Notes: generated from the letters alone by a model not told the origin. 64,000 bases of DNA from Galeruca laticollis (GCA_963921935.1 OY998175.1:263555709-263619708); one strand, 5' to 3'; counted from the stretch's first letter, positions 10,378-21,972 are shown. Numbers and translations are program-made.

Positions 10378-12116
10378 AATTATTATTAAATTCCCGATTT
10401 TACGAACTACTTTCCGTACTACTCCTCTCTTTAAACTTTGAAACTGACAACCCTCTTCCTTATTGCAAAATCAACAAATTTTTTCTTTCAAATTTTCACA
10501 TGGTCTTGACCACCAAATATCCTACTTGATTCCAAGTGAAATCATATTATTTATCTCAAATGTCATCTGAAAGTCAATGTTTACTTTCTACATAAGTTTA
10601 AAAAGCCAGAAATAATCAGTTCATATGTATAGATGAGGCTTCTACTTGATGAAGATCCATACTGAGTAATGAAATGAAACAATTTAATTTGTTAAGAACT
10701 ACATTATATTTGAATCAATGTTGAATTTGAACTAGTTGACGCGTACGTTTCACTAACACAGTAGCTTTCTGGAAACGAATGAAGATATAACTTAAAAATA
10801 TTTTAATATGTACAGGGCATAAATCGAGAATTCTATCATAATATTATTAATAAAGTTATTGAAAAAGAAGTTACCTGGAAATTCATCCACAACAAACATT
10901 ACTAAGCTATCTTCTAGGTAAAAAGGTTTGATAAAAGAGAGTGATTGATATCTAGTTGGTCGTTAAGAAGGTTACCTCAATATTATTTGTTTTTGAAGAA
11001 CCTCTAATAGATTTTAACTAAAGGATTCACCTTCTACAGGTAAAATTTCAAAATTTGGCCCGAAAATGTGTTAGTTATCTAATAAATGATTTGAATAGTT
11101 AGAATCTGATTTTGTGTTGTCATAGCTACGTTTGTATTCCGAAATTCTAGTTTAAAAATTTCTAAAAGTTCTAACGATATAAATTTTATCACAGTTGTCA
11201 TTACCACACCTTTATTTATAAACCCCTGATTTCTTTAATTTTGAAGATTTATATTTGTTATTTTTTTAAGAGTTTGGATATATTGTAATCAGCTTTGAAG
11301 CAAATAATCATGTCTAAAGTTTCTAAAAATAATTTAATTTTTAATGATTGTGTTGCAAAGTATTGTAATGTTTTTGTTATTTATTTAAACAATAAACGGG
11401 TGGGATAAATTTCAAACACTCGGTATGGCTACTTACTAAAGTTGTTAAGAACTACATTATATTTGAACCAATGTTCAATTTGAACTAGTTGACGCGTTCG
11501 TTTCACTAACACAGTAGCTTTCTGGAAACGAATGAAGGTATAACTTAAAAATATTTTAATATGTACAGTGCATAAATCGAGAATTCTATCATAATATTAT
11601 TAATAAAGTTATTGAAAAAGAAGTTACCTGGAAATTCATCCACAACAAACATTACTAAGCTATCTTCTAGGTAAAAAGGTTTGATAAAAGAGAGTGATTG
11701 ATATCTAGTTGGTCGTTAAGAAGGTTACCTGAATATTATTTGTTTTTGAAGAACCTCTAATAGATTTTAACTGAAGGATTCACCTTCTACAGGTAAAATT
11801 TCAAAATTTGGCCCGAAAATGTGTTAGTTTTCTAATAAATAATTTGAATAGTTAGAATCTGATTTTGTGTTGTCATAGCTACGTTTGTATTCCGAAATTC
11901 TAGTTTAAAAATTTCTAAAAGTTCTAACGATATAAATTTTATCACAGTTGTCATTACCACTCCTTTATTTATAAACCCCTGATTTCTTTAATTTTGAAGA
12001 TTTATATTTGTTATTTTTTTAAGAGTTTGGATATATTGTAATCAGCTTTGAAGCAAATATTTATGTCTAAAGTTTCTAAAAATAATTTAATTTTTAATGA
12101 TGGTGTTGCAAAGTAT
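10378..12116 (-). pseudogene. Penelope-like element A1: 3' region and GIY-YIG end, tandemly duplicated
   Basis: Read on the minus strand, this is the C-terminal GIY-YIG nuclease region and 3' UTR of a Penelope-like element of family A. Peptide blocks such as SNYLNHLLENQ-like and NFEILPVE-like segments match the better copy at 46.1-46.5 kb, and the 3' UTR (10378-10680) matches 20.78-21.08 kb in reverse. A segment of about 755 bp is present twice in direct orientation (about 10691-11445 and 11446-12195). The first copy carries the first ~70 bp of the neighbouring gypsy LTR at its end. The element's upstream reverse transcriptase was cut off by the gypsy insertion and then by the junction with element A2. 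Not functional. Confidence 0.75.
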
Positions 12117-12574
12117 TGTAATGTTTTTGTAATTTATTTAAACAATAAACGGGTGGGATAAATTTCAAAAACTTGGTATGGCTACTTACTAATTTATTTA
12201 AACACTAACTCACTAATCACTAGCACTTCATTTATATATACAGTATATTCACTTAGACTAATTTATATAAACAGTTCACTAATTTATATTCACTAATTTA
12301 TTTGTTTATCTCACGATGTCAAATTATCAACTAACTCTTCCGCTGATCGGTCCTTATTTATATTAAAGCCATTTTTACTAGTAAATTCCAGGCTGCGGCT
12401 TATACACACAAATAATTTTTCTAGATAACTCTGGTCACAAAAACCAGTTCTAGGTAAGATAATCTCAATCGTAAACAGTTTTTTATAAATGCGTATCCGC
12501 CATAATATTAACAATTATACCTGTCTTAGACAGGGTCGGTTTTAGGGATTATACCAGTGTGCTGTTTCGTAACA
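12117..12574 (-). repeat. Gypsy 3' LTR
   Basis: Matches 18214-18666 at high identity. On the minus strand the LTR begins TGTTACG and ends ...TTACA. The 4-bp flank GTAT (12113-12116) recurs after the other LTR at 18667-18670, so it is the likely target-site duplication. The interrupted Penelope sequence continues across it. A purine-rich tract (AAGGAGGGGG on the minus strand, about 12577-12588) immediately precedes this LTR. Confidence 0.88.
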
Positions 12575-13118
12575 TTACCCCCTCCTTAAATGGAAGTTCC
12601 TCCTGGAACTTTTGTGTAGCCGAGACTGGATGTTTGAATTGGCAACTGGCCCCATTTCTACACTTTCCGATCTTATGGAAATAGCAGGGCACCGTCTTCA
12701 ACGGATACTGATAACGGGGGTTGTAGCTGCAAATTAATATCTGGACACCGGTATCTTAAAAGATAATCTCTACCATGTTCCTGATGATTCCCCAATCCAA
12801 CTGGTTACCCGCTATCTTAGGCATAGCCAGTTTCTTCACGTTGGATTCCAACACATGGTCTCGGAGGTTTAGAAGTGCTTCCCACACATCGCGGTAGGTA
12901 GATCGATCTTGGAATTCATTTTTAGTTACCACGTAGAAGACGTACCGCGAATTATGTTTCAGTTTCAGTGTCTTGCCAGGTGCTGGAATCTGGTCTTCAA
13001 GTTTTTCTAATTGCCCAAACTTCTTTCAAAAGACGGTTGGCAACCCTCGTGCGTTCTTGATACGGGCAGGAATGTTGTATGCCAGTGAATAATCTTCCGG
13101 AAGAGTGAACAGATCTTG
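12553..13118 (-). pseudogene. Macrodomain (TARG1/OARD1-like) plus CCCH zinc finger at the end of gypsy pol
   Basis: Directly after the integrase C-terminus, in the same frame, the minus strand encodes a segment resembling TARG1-type macrodomains, which bind or remove ADP-ribose. The blocks in order are SLAYNIPARI, KKFGQLEKLED, YVFYVVTK, STYRDVWEALLNLRDHV, LAMPKIAG and LDW followed by an IIRNMVEIIF helix. After a stop comes a CCCH finger (C-x7-C-x5-C-x3-H, about 12630-12686) and a short tail reaching the polypurine tract. Two in-frame stops (13026-13028 and 12756-12758) break this copy. The family's usual GCGLD loop after MPxI is shortened here, so the catalytic aspartate appears lost. The first macrodomain block lies within the 13026-13613 open frame, which argues for fusion to pol rather than a separate gene. 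Role is inference: countering host ADP-ribosylation, or RNA binding by the finger. Confidence 0.72.
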
Positions 13119-14632
13119 TTGTTGTTCTGAAGTGACTCCATATCTAGCTTTCCCGGTACCTCCATACGCGCCCATTAATCCCTCGAAGGTAGGGTCGGAC
13201 ACATCTCGAATAAGGTTTACTCCTCCCCCCAGGTCATGGTCTCCTTCGAATGGCGCTAGTCGGTTTTGGTGAACTACTTTCGGTTTTCCGTTGGGAATCT
13301 TGCTTATGCGATATATAACATCATTGATCCTTTTCTTGATTAAGTATGGACCTTCCCAGGATTTTTGTAATTTTGGAGAAATTCCTTTTCTCCTCGTCGG
13401 GTTGTGTAACCATACTTTGTCCCCTTCTTTAAAACCGCCTTCTGTGGCCTGCGTGTCGTACCGACTTTTCATTCTGTCGCTGGCATCTTGAAGATTGGTT
13501 AGAACTAATTCATGAATATCGTCCAGCCTTCTTCTCAATTGGATCACGTAGTCTTCGCCTGCTAGATCTTCTCCAGGCCGACAGCTAAATTCCAGGTCAC
13601 AAGGAAGCCTCATTTCACGTCCAAACAGGATTTTCGCCGGTGTTTCACCCTAGGACTCATTGACAGCAGATCGATAAGCCAATGCGAATAGGGAAAGATA
13701 CTGGTCCCAATCTCTCTGATGGCTGGATACTACTTTGGACAGGTATTTTCCAATAGTCCTGTTTATTCTCTCGACCATTTAATCTGACTGTGGATGTAAA
13801 GCTGGGAATGCTTGTCGCAAATCTCCTGGAATAGATGGCTTTCAAAATTTCTCCCCTGGTCACTGTGGACTTCCAAGGGTACTCCATATCGGCTGATAAA
13901 TTCCTTCACCAATTCATCCGCGACAGTTGTGGCCTCTTGGTTGGGAATAGCGTAAATTTCTACCCATTTTGTGAAATAATCCATTACAACCAGTATGTAC
14001 TTGCTACCATTTTCTGTCGTCGGAAATGGTCCAGCGATATCTAAAGCAATCCTTTCGAAAGGGCTTCCAACATTGTACTGTTTCATGGGTGCCTTTCTTT
14101 TGCGATGTGGTCCATTACTCGTAGCACAAGTCGTACATTTCTTACACCAGTCCTTCACATCGTCGGAGCTGTTCATCCAATAAAACCTTTCACGGACTCG
14201 CTGAAGGGTTTTCTTCACTCCCAGATGACCTCCCGATGGACTGTCGTGTAACTTCTTCAGTACCTCAGCTACTCTTGTTCTCGGGATTACTAGCTGTCTC
14301 CTCATCTCAGAACCATCATCGTTTTCAAGGACTCTTTTCAACAGCCCTTCTTCCAGGATAAGGGAATCCCACTGAGCCCAATATGCCTTGAGTGTCGGTG
14401 AAAATTTTGACACTTCTTGCCAGGTAGATCGCCGATTTTCTTTCTTCCATTGCCGGATCATCTTCAGGAGAGGATCATTCTCCTGATATTCTCTGATCTT
14501 GGTGGGTGACCATTCCTCGTTGACTACAGTAGTTCTTGAAACTGCGGCTTCCCTAGATTCCACCTTGTTGCAGTGGGAGCAGTCTGTTGGGCACGGCCGT
14601 CTAGACAGGGAGTCGGCATTTCGGTGACTCAC
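13119..14632 (-). pseudogene. Gypsy integrase (broken)
   Basis: Integrase of the complete gypsy element; it inserts the cDNA into host chromosomes. The zinc-binding N-domain appears as HDSPSGGHLG followed by CKKCTTC. The catalytic core has the first aspartate in ALDIAGPFPTT and the second in EVHSDQGRNFES. A frameshift near 13800 moves the reading into the 13887-13657 frame, which holds the ...STVRLNGRENK segment with the likely glutamate region. The C-terminal part resumes at 13613 with DKVWLHNPTRRKG, EGPYLIKKRINDVIYRI and KPKVVHQNRLAPF, the GPY/F-type module of Ty3/gypsy integrases. The chain continues without a stop into the macrodomain. At least one frameshift and stops near 13650 disable this copy. 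Confidence 0.9.
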
Positions 14633-14638
14633 ACCAGT

Positions 14639-15181
14639 TCAATGTTCGATGTTGAAATCGTATTCTTGAAGTCGTTCAATCCATATAGCGATCTGGCCCT
14701 CGGGATTCTTGAACTGCATCAACCACTTGATTGCTGCATGATCAGTCCGGATTAAAAACTTCCTACCATAGAGATACTGGTAAAAGTGTTCCATGGACTT
14801 CACTACTGCCAAAAGTTCTCTTCTTGTGACGCAGTAGTTTCGTTCTGGTTTGGAGAGTACTTTACTGAAATATCCCAGTACTCTTTCTTGCCCTCCTTGG
14901 ATCTGTGAGAGCACTCCACCAATTCCTACGTTGCTTGCGTCAGTGTCAAGAATAAAGTCTCCCTCTGGTAATGTATATCCTAATATCGGCGCCGAGGTTA
15001 AATGCCTCTTCAAGGTTTCAAAAGCCATTTGACCGTCTTCGTCCCATTGGAAATCTCTTGCTTCTTCTGTGAGTCGCGTTAGAGGCTTGGTAATATCTCC
15101 AAACTTCCTGATAAATCTTCTATAATACGTGCAAAGTCCAAGAAAATTCCTAATTTGATGTTTGTCGGTTGGTTGCGCCAT
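14639..15181 (-). pseudogene. Gypsy RNase H domain
   Basis: The tether and RNase H of the gypsy pol, which degrades the RNA strand after first-strand synthesis. Blocks: IRNFLGLCTYYRRFI, the catalytic LDTDASNVGIGGVLSQ, RELLAVVKSMEHFYQYL and FLIRTDHAAIKWLM. It is out of frame with the reverse transcriptase open frame because of a frameshift near 15170. It ends in a TGA stop at 14639-14641 that is in frame with the integrase frame starting 6 bp further on. Confidence 0.9.
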
Positions 15182-15948
15182 TGCTGAATGGAAGCAATTT
15201 TCTCTGGATCCACCGCCACTCCTTCATTGCTTACTATATGACCTAGATAGTTGACTTGGTTTTGGAATAGCTGACGTTTCTTCGGGTTCAACATGAGCTG
15301 GGCAGCTTGGAGTCGTTTGAATACGTCTTCCAAATTCTTCAGATCCTCGTCAAATGTCTTCCCCAGTACTACGATGTCGTCCAAATAGACCAGGCATGTC
15401 TTCCAAGACAACCCTCTCAAGACATTTTCCATAAGTCTTTCAAATGTCGCAGGCGCATTACAGAGTCCGAATGGCATGACGTTGAATTGCCATAATCCAG
15501 ATCAGGTGGTAAAAGCAGTCTTTTCTTTGTCTTCTGAGTCCATTTCCACTTGCCAATAGCCAGACTTCAGGTCCAAGGTGGAAAACAGTTTGCTGCCGGC
15601 CAAGGTGTCTAGCGTATCGTCGATTAGGGGCAGAGGATAGCTGTCTTTCTTCGTCACGTTGTTAAGCTGACGATAATCCATGCAGAATCTCGTAGCTCCA
15701 TCCTTTTTCTTCACGAGCACTACTAGAGACACCCATGGACTAGTAGATGGTTCTATTACTTTTTCTTCTGCCATCTCTCGAATTATTCTTTCAGCCTCCT
15801 CTCTCTTCGCTCGTGGAAATCTTCGAGCTGATTGTCTAATTGGCTTAGCATTACCAGTATCAATTTTGTGTTTGACGGCTGATGTTCTGCCAGTCTTTCC
15901 TCCTTTTGGTACGAATGAGTCTCGATACTGCAAGAGAAATTCTCTCAT
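15079..15948 (-). pseudogene. Gypsy reverse transcriptase
   Basis: The polymerase domain of the gypsy element. Visible blocks are EEKVIEPSTSPWVS, KKDGATRFCMDYRQLN, FSTLDLKSGYWQV, MPFGLCNAPATFERLM and the active site YLDDIVV. A single TGA stop at 15499-15501 splits the domain between AFTT and SGLWQFN, with the frame otherwise continuous. The catalytic aspartates are intact, so the element probably lost function only recently. Confidence 0.92.
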
Positions 15949-16661
15949 TCTCTTTTTTCAGCTCGATCCAAAGATTGACCAGCTACTGATAACATCTGTT
16001 CGAATCTGGCATTGGAATTGTCAGTGGTCGTTGTTTGACGAACTATAGACGTCACTGGTACGCAGGATCCAATCTTGGTTTCCTTCTTGATGGTAATTGG
16101 GTAATCATTCACGTTCATCACACGTACTGGGATCTCTTTCGCCGATGTAACCAATCCTTTTCCAATTAGTACTCCTTTGCCAACTTCTTCGTCGTGATTC
16201 CTTGGCTCCATCATTACCGGTGTACCTTCCCCCATGATTCCCTGTAGCCGTGCTACTATCATGTTTTCGCTTCGTGTAGGTAGAACGGTATTTTCCTGTA
16301 CAGCTGCCAACACCGCGCTGCCTTCATATGGATGCAGGAATACCTCCTCGAAACCCACTTTAATGGTTCTGTTTCTGAAGTCTAATTGGAAACCATGTAC
16401 ATTCATTACGTCCAATCCCAGAATCACGTCTTCTTCAATGTCAGCTACGATTACCGTATGCGTGAACTTTTCTGCGCCAATTCCCAATTGGATTTGTGTC
16501 TCACCGTGAACGTTGGCGCTCTCACCTGTGGCAGTCCGCAGTCGCAATCTTGTTGGTAGAAGCTTCTTCTTGGAGTTTATTATTTCTGGTCGTAAATTGG
16601 TCCTAGTTGCTCCAGTGTCAACCAGCAGAGCATATTTCTTGCCATTTACTCCGCCATCCAC
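15945..16661 (-). pseudogene. Gypsy protease and linker
   Basis: Retropepsin-type aspartic protease at the start of pol, which processes Gag-Pol. The active site reads LLVDTGATRTNL near residue 14, and the flap and second conserved block read DVILGLDVMNVHGF. It is followed by a linker of about 100 residues to the reverse transcriptase. The frame is open for 238 codons. The junction with the reverse transcriptase frame near 15945 involves a shift of frame at KREM, so this copy would not make the full polyprotein. Confidence 0.88.
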
Positions 16662-16759
16662 GTATACACTGTCGTTGCGACATCTGAGAGAAGCTATCAG
16701 TATGAGAGGGTCATTGGAGCGTTCATGGGTCGGTGCTGACTCCTCGTAGCCAACCCGTT

Positions 16760-18060
16760 CTAGTTTTCCTGTGACTGGGGTTCTTGGTTTGCAGGAGTCT
16801 TGAAGCGCTTACATGAATTACGTACATGCCCTAGCTCGCCACAATTCCAGCATCTGATTTTTCTCGGCTTCTTGCCCATCATATTTTTCATAAAACTGAC
16901 GAACTGGTCAAATCTGTCTTCGTCACCTTCTTCTTGGATGGTCCTTATTTTGTTATATCCTGAAGCCTTCGTTGCTGCTTCATATTCAAGGGCATCTGTC
17001 AATGCGTCGACTAATGTTTTCGGATGTGCTAAACGAAGCGTCCTCTGCATATCAGGGTCACGTGAGCCTTCAATAAAGGCCTGGATGCCCAGACATTTCA
17101 TCATGTTATCTGGTGCTGACGGATAAGCAAATCGAACTAGTGGGGCAATGTCCACTTCATATTCTTGAAGGGATTCATCCCGTTTCTGCCTTCGGTTCTT
17201 CAGTTGAGATTGGTATAAATGTTCTAGATGTTCATGACCATATCGCATGTCCAATCTCTTCTTCAGCTGCTCGAAGTCATCCGTTTCTTCCAAAGGTATC
17301 GTCTGGAGTACATCTAAGGCATCTCCGCGAAGCGCGATGGTTAAGTTCACTGCCTTCTCTCTATCGGACCAATTATTCACTCTAGCGGCTGCTTCAAATT
17401 GTTTCACATAATTGGTCCACGACATTTTTCCATCGAACGTTGGGGCCTTGACTCGGGTAAAACTGCCAATGTCTTCAAACTCAGATACTGTTTCTGGCTT
17501 GCAAAGTTTCGTTTGCTCGGTCTTCTTTTCTTCCTCTGGCGTGCCTCGCGTTCTTGAATCGGCAATCTTTCCTCTAACTCCTTGATTTTCTCGTCTATCG
17601 TTGTAATCTTATTCTTGATTTTCTCGTCTATCGTTGTAATCTTATTCTCGATTTTCTGGTCCATCGTTGACATTTTATTCTCGATTTCAGATTTGAGAGA
17701 CGAAATTTCATTTTCAACGTCAGCGGAAATGTCGTTTTTCATTAATAACATATCTGCAGATATATCGTTCTTCAAAGTAGAGATCTTCTCGTCCATATTA
17801 ACTGAAATGTCGATCTTTATAGCAAAAATATCGTTCTTTATAGCCGAAATATCACTTTTCACATTCGTAGAAATCTTCTCTTCCATGCCAGAAATATCGT
17901 TCTTCATAGCAGAAATCTTCTCGTCCATGTTAGCAGAAATGCTCTCTTCCATGGCAGAAATCTTCTCGTCCATGTTAGCAGAAATTGAGGAGATTAAGGT
18001 GGAAGCCTCGTCATTAAATAAAACTGTTTCTGGATCAAAGCCGTCATTTTCCAGTGCCAC
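16760..18060 (-). pseudogene. Gypsy gag: coiled-coil repeat N-terminus, capsid, zinc knuckle
   Basis: Gag of the gypsy element in two overlapping frames. The N-terminal frame (18060-17404) is a long heptad-like array of about 12-residue repeats of the type DEKISAMKNDIS, a predicted coiled coil, followed by a basic RQRKKRRPSKR patch. The second frame (17425-16760) holds the capsid-like region (MSWTNYVKQFEAAARVNNWSD, ALRGDALDVL) and a CCHC zinc knuckle, CWNCGELGHVRNSC, for RNA binding. A shift in reading frame of one base near 17500 separates them; it may be damage rather than programmed. The repeat array is unusual for Gag. Confidence 0.85.
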
Positions 18061-18190
18061 TGTCTTTCTACTAATTCACTTTTCTTACCGGACGTTTCCA
18101 ACTCACGATCTTCCAATTCTGCTCTTAATTCTGCCACTTCCAGATCCCTTAATCTCTTGGCCATTTTTACGAAGCAATTTATTTATATTA

Positions 18191-18207
18191 TCCCACTTCT
18201 GACACCA
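18191..18207 (-). promoter_or_regulatory. Gypsy primer-binding site
   Basis: On the minus strand, TGGTGTCAGAAGTGGGA follows the 5' LTR within 6 bp. It begins with TGG, the complement of a tRNA CCA end. I cannot assign the tRNA with certainty. Confidence 0.75.
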
Positions 18208-18213
18208 ATCAAA

Positions 18214-18666
18214 TGTTTTTGTTATTTATTTAAACAATAAACGGGTGGGATAAATTTCAAACACTCGGTATGGCTACTTACTAATTTATTTAAACACTAA
18301 CTCACTAATCACTGGCACTTAATTTATATATACAGTAGATTCACTTAGACTAATTTATATAAACAGTTCACTAATTCATATTCACTAATTTATTTGTTTA
18401 TTTCACGATGTCAAATTATCAACTAACTCTTCCGCTGATCGGTCCTTATTTATATTAAAGCCATTTTTACTAGTAAATTCCAGGCTGCGGCTTATACACA
18501 CAAATAATTTTTCTAGATAACTCTGGTCACAAAAACCAGTTCTAGATAATATAGTCTCAATCGTAAACAGTTTTTTATAACTGTGTATCCTCCATAATTT
18601 TAACTATTATACTTGGCTTAGACAGGGTCGGTTTTAGGGATTATACCAGTGTGCTGTTTCGTAACA
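18214..18666 (-). repeat. Gypsy 5' LTR
   Basis: Partner of 12117-12574; the two copies differ at roughly 3-4% of positions by eye, including ACTCGG versus ACTTGG. It is followed by GTAT at 18667-18670, matching the other flank. Confidence 0.88.
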
Positions 18667-18710
18667 GTATGTTAAGCTTGTAGATTGTTTATTATTATTT
18701 TTATCAGAAG
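18667..18710 (-). pseudogene. Continuation of Penelope A1 beyond the gypsy insertion
   Basis: About 40 bp resume the Penelope A1 sequence (GTATGTTAAGCTT..., compare 46537 onward) after the gypsy element. This shows that the gypsy landed inside A1. The sequence then switches to the plus-strand element A2. Confidence 0.7.
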
Positions 18711-21090
18711 TAACCATAAAGGTTTCAAACTTAATATTCAACCCAAATCTTCATTTGATAACTTCAACAAACTGGGTATTGAAACATAAATTAATATGTA
18801 TAATTTGAAAGAATTTGTCGATTTTAACAAACCCAACTTCGAATTATCAGTCGCCAAACCAATTCAACAAAAATCAGAGTCAAATATTCTAATTTTCACA
18901 AAAGCAGATAAAGTAAATACGGCAATAGCGTTACCAAAAGAAGATTATATATTAAGAACCAACATTTTATACAAGTGAGCAATTTTGAGATCCTTAAAAA
19001 AACCCAACTAATAAATTTCGGAACGAAATGAAATTAGCACTAGATAACGCTAAATCAATAATTAACGATAAAGAAAAATATAAATTATTTTTACGCAATC
19101 CGCAACACCCTGAACTCTATTCATTAATTAAACTCTATAAAGAGGGGTACCCAATCAGACCAGTGTTTCATTATTTCACAGTACCTTCATTAAAAATTTC
19201 ATATATTCTCGTAGATGTCATTTCTTAACATTGTTCATCCAAACCTCGATTTTCCGTTAAAGACTCAATTAATAATACTCAAGATATAATACTACCCCAC
19301 AACTCTAAATTCAAATCGTTCGATGTAACAAATCTATTCCCTTCACCTTCACATACCTCCTACAGAAACTATAACTCTTGCTGATCACTTACTCGCATAC
19401 AATAATGCTAATCCTATAATTCACTCTGATATCATTACTTTATTAACAGTGTATTTGAATCAAAATTATTTTCATTTCAGTGGAGAGGTTCATAGCAGTA
19501 AAAATGGTTTGATTATGGGCAACCCCCTCAGCCCCCTACTAGCATAAATTTTTATGGATAATATAAAAAAAATAATTCATAAACACCGCCTTAGTAAAAA
19601 ATGTATGTACTAGCACCGATATGCGGACGACATTTTAGCTAGCTTCACCGGTACAAATAGACAATTAGACAGCTTCGTCACTTACATAAACTCAATTCAC
19701 AATAATATCAAATTTACTGTAGAACTGGAACAAAATAGGTCCATAAACTTTTGAGACCTTACAAGTTCAAATATAAATAATAAAAATTATCTTTCTATAT
19801 TCCATAAACCTTCACATACCGACATTACAATTCATAGTATATAGGTCCCCAATTCAGTCATAAACTAGTAGCTTTCAATGGTATGATACACATACTCTCA
19901 ACATTCCCATTAAATACTAATAATTATAACAATGAATTAAATATCATACAATAAATAGCAGTTAATAATAATCACGATCCCAGTTTAATTGACAATATCA
20001 TAAATAAAAAGATAAGAAAACAGACTTTAGTATTTCCTGCTGATAAAACTAATAATAAACAATTCAAAAGCTTAACATACTTTGGAACACCATAATTAAA
20101 AATTAATTCATTTTTAGAAACTTTAGACATGAATATTTGCTTTGAAACTGATTACATTTTATCCAAACTCGTTAAAAATAACGAATATAAATCTTAAAAA
20201 TCAAACACATCGGGGGTTTATAAATTAAAATGAGGTAATGACAACTGTGATAACATTTATATCGGTAGAACTTTCAGACATATTTAAACTAAAATTTCGG
20301 AATACAACAAAATATTAGATTCTAACTATTTAAATTATTTATTAGAAATCAACAGATTTTCGACAGAAATTTTGAAATTTTACATGTAGAAGAAAAATCC
20401 TTTAGTTTAAATTTATTAGAGGCTCTTGATATTAACAAACACAAATATTCAGGTAACCTTCTTAACGACCAAATAGATATCAATCACTCTACTTCATTGA
20501 ACCTTTATACCTAGATGATAGCTTAGGAATGTTTGTTGTGAATCAATTTCTAGGTAATTTTTTTTTCAATACATTTGTTAATAATAGTATAATAGAATTC
20601 TGTAATTATGTATTGTATGTATTAAAACATTTTTAAATTTTCCTTCATTCGTTTTCAGAAAGCCGCTGTGTTACTTTAACTCTTCAACTAATTCAAATAT
20701 AACACTAGTACAAAGATAATGAAATTTTAAATAAATTAAATTGTTTTATTTCATCGGTCAGTATGGATCTTCATCAAGTAAAAGCCTCATATTCACAAAT
20801 GAATTGATTATTCCCGGCTTTTTAAACTTATGTAGAAAGGGGGCATAGACATTCAGGTGACATTTGAGATAAATAATATGATTTTAATTGGAATAAAGTA
20901 GGATATTTGGTGGTCAAGACGATATAAAAATTTGAAAGAAAAAATATATTGATTTTACAATGAGGAAGAGGGATATCAGTTTTGAATCTTAAAGAAAGAA
21001 GTAGTAAGAAAATTTGTTCGTAAAATCGGGAATTTAATAATAAGATAAAATAAAGATGTTCAATTATTACAAAAAGTGTTTTGTATGAAA
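18711..21090 (+). pseudogene. Penelope-like element A2 (reverse transcriptase to 3' UTR), decayed
   Basis: A plus-strand member of Penelope family A in many broken frames. Recognisable blocks are NFELSVAKPIQQKS (18830), ILIFTKADKVNTAIALPKEDYI (18880), KYKLFLRNPQHPELYSLI (19080), a reverse transcriptase motif around IMGNPLSPLLA-like sequence (19510), a YADDILA-like active site near 19620, and the GIY-YIG nuclease region near 20210-20500. The 3' UTR (20510-21085) is the reverse complement of that of A1 at 10.38-10.68 kb. A1 and A2 thus face away from each other from the junction near 18710, an inverted head-to-head pair. Confidence 0.8.
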
Positions 21091-21099
21091 CTCAATATT

Positions 21100-21972
21100 T
21101 GTAGCTAATTCCATAATATAATGAAAAATGTTGAAAATTCTAAAAAATTTATAATTGTTTCGATAACTGAATATCATCGTCATGATGACAGAAGTTACAT
21201 TTAATTTAATGCCTACCTGATGTTTAGTAGTTATTTTTGACTAGACCAAGAAGTGACCTACCTTGTGATTGACTTAATATATGTTAATATAAAAAGAAGA
21301 TGAGACAGTACAAATATTGAAGCTTAGATACTATTAGCCCTATGGTGATATCCTGGATATCATTTTTCCAATTAAGATCAGCGTAACTGTGCAATGACAT
21401 AGAAAACCAGGAAATGTATCATTGAATTATATACCGCTAGTCTTTGTGATATGGGATGATTGGAACTATATGGAATTCTCACATCAGTATGTGTTGGTTT
21501 TCGGTAAACTGAATAATTAAGTACATTATTAACTCTTTGAATTTCCAAATCAAGAAAATTGATTTAGTCATTTTCTTCCACTTCTAATGTAAATTTAATT
21601 TTTGGGTGTAAATTATTAATGTGGTTGAAAAATATATCTAATTGTCGTTCACTACCTATAAAATAAGCTAATATGTCATCCACATATCTATACCAAAATA
21701 AAACATTTTTTGAAATATTATTATCAAAGATTTTTCTTTCTAAACTGTCCATAAAGATGTTTGCCAAAATAGATGATATAGGGCTTCCCATTGGTAAACT
21801 TTCATTTTGAATATATATCTCATTGTCAAAAGTGAAATAATTCTGATTAATGCATACATCAAATAAATTAAGTATATATGATTTTATTCCTGGATTAATA
21901 TTTTTATCTTCTAGTAATTTTCTTACAAGTATTAGACATTCTTTAGGAGGAATTTTAGTAAACATATTAGTT
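21100..21972 (-). pseudogene. Penelope-like element B2, internally deleted and 5'-truncated
   Basis: A minus-strand member of Penelope family B. The open frame 21965-21564 carries the reverse transcriptase centre: MFTKIPPKECLILVRKLLED, LPMGSPISSILANIFMD and the active site WYRYVDDILAYF. A DFT-less continuation runs to about 21440, then jumps to the 3' UTR (21100-21440), which is the reverse complement of 50040-50350. The GIY-YIG part is therefore deleted. The 5' end stops abruptly at 21972, within the DVTNMF block, where retrozyme-like sequence begins. A degenerate hammerhead core lies at 21150-21190. Confidence 0.82.
21150..21192 (-). ncRNA. Degenerate Penelope hammerhead core (family B, copy 2)
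   Basis: The minus strand reads AUGACGA, GAUA...UAUC, GAAAC, AAUUAU. It is the homologue of the better motif at 50288-50332 with C3 and the GUC cleavage triplet changed, so it is probably dead. Confidence 0.45.

Noticed and set aside
20740..20800. Possible hammerhead in the Penelope family A 3' UTR (antisense TTGATGAAGATCC...GAAAC)
   Set aside because: The two core strands cannot be joined by a consistent stem II, and the strand is antisense to the element.
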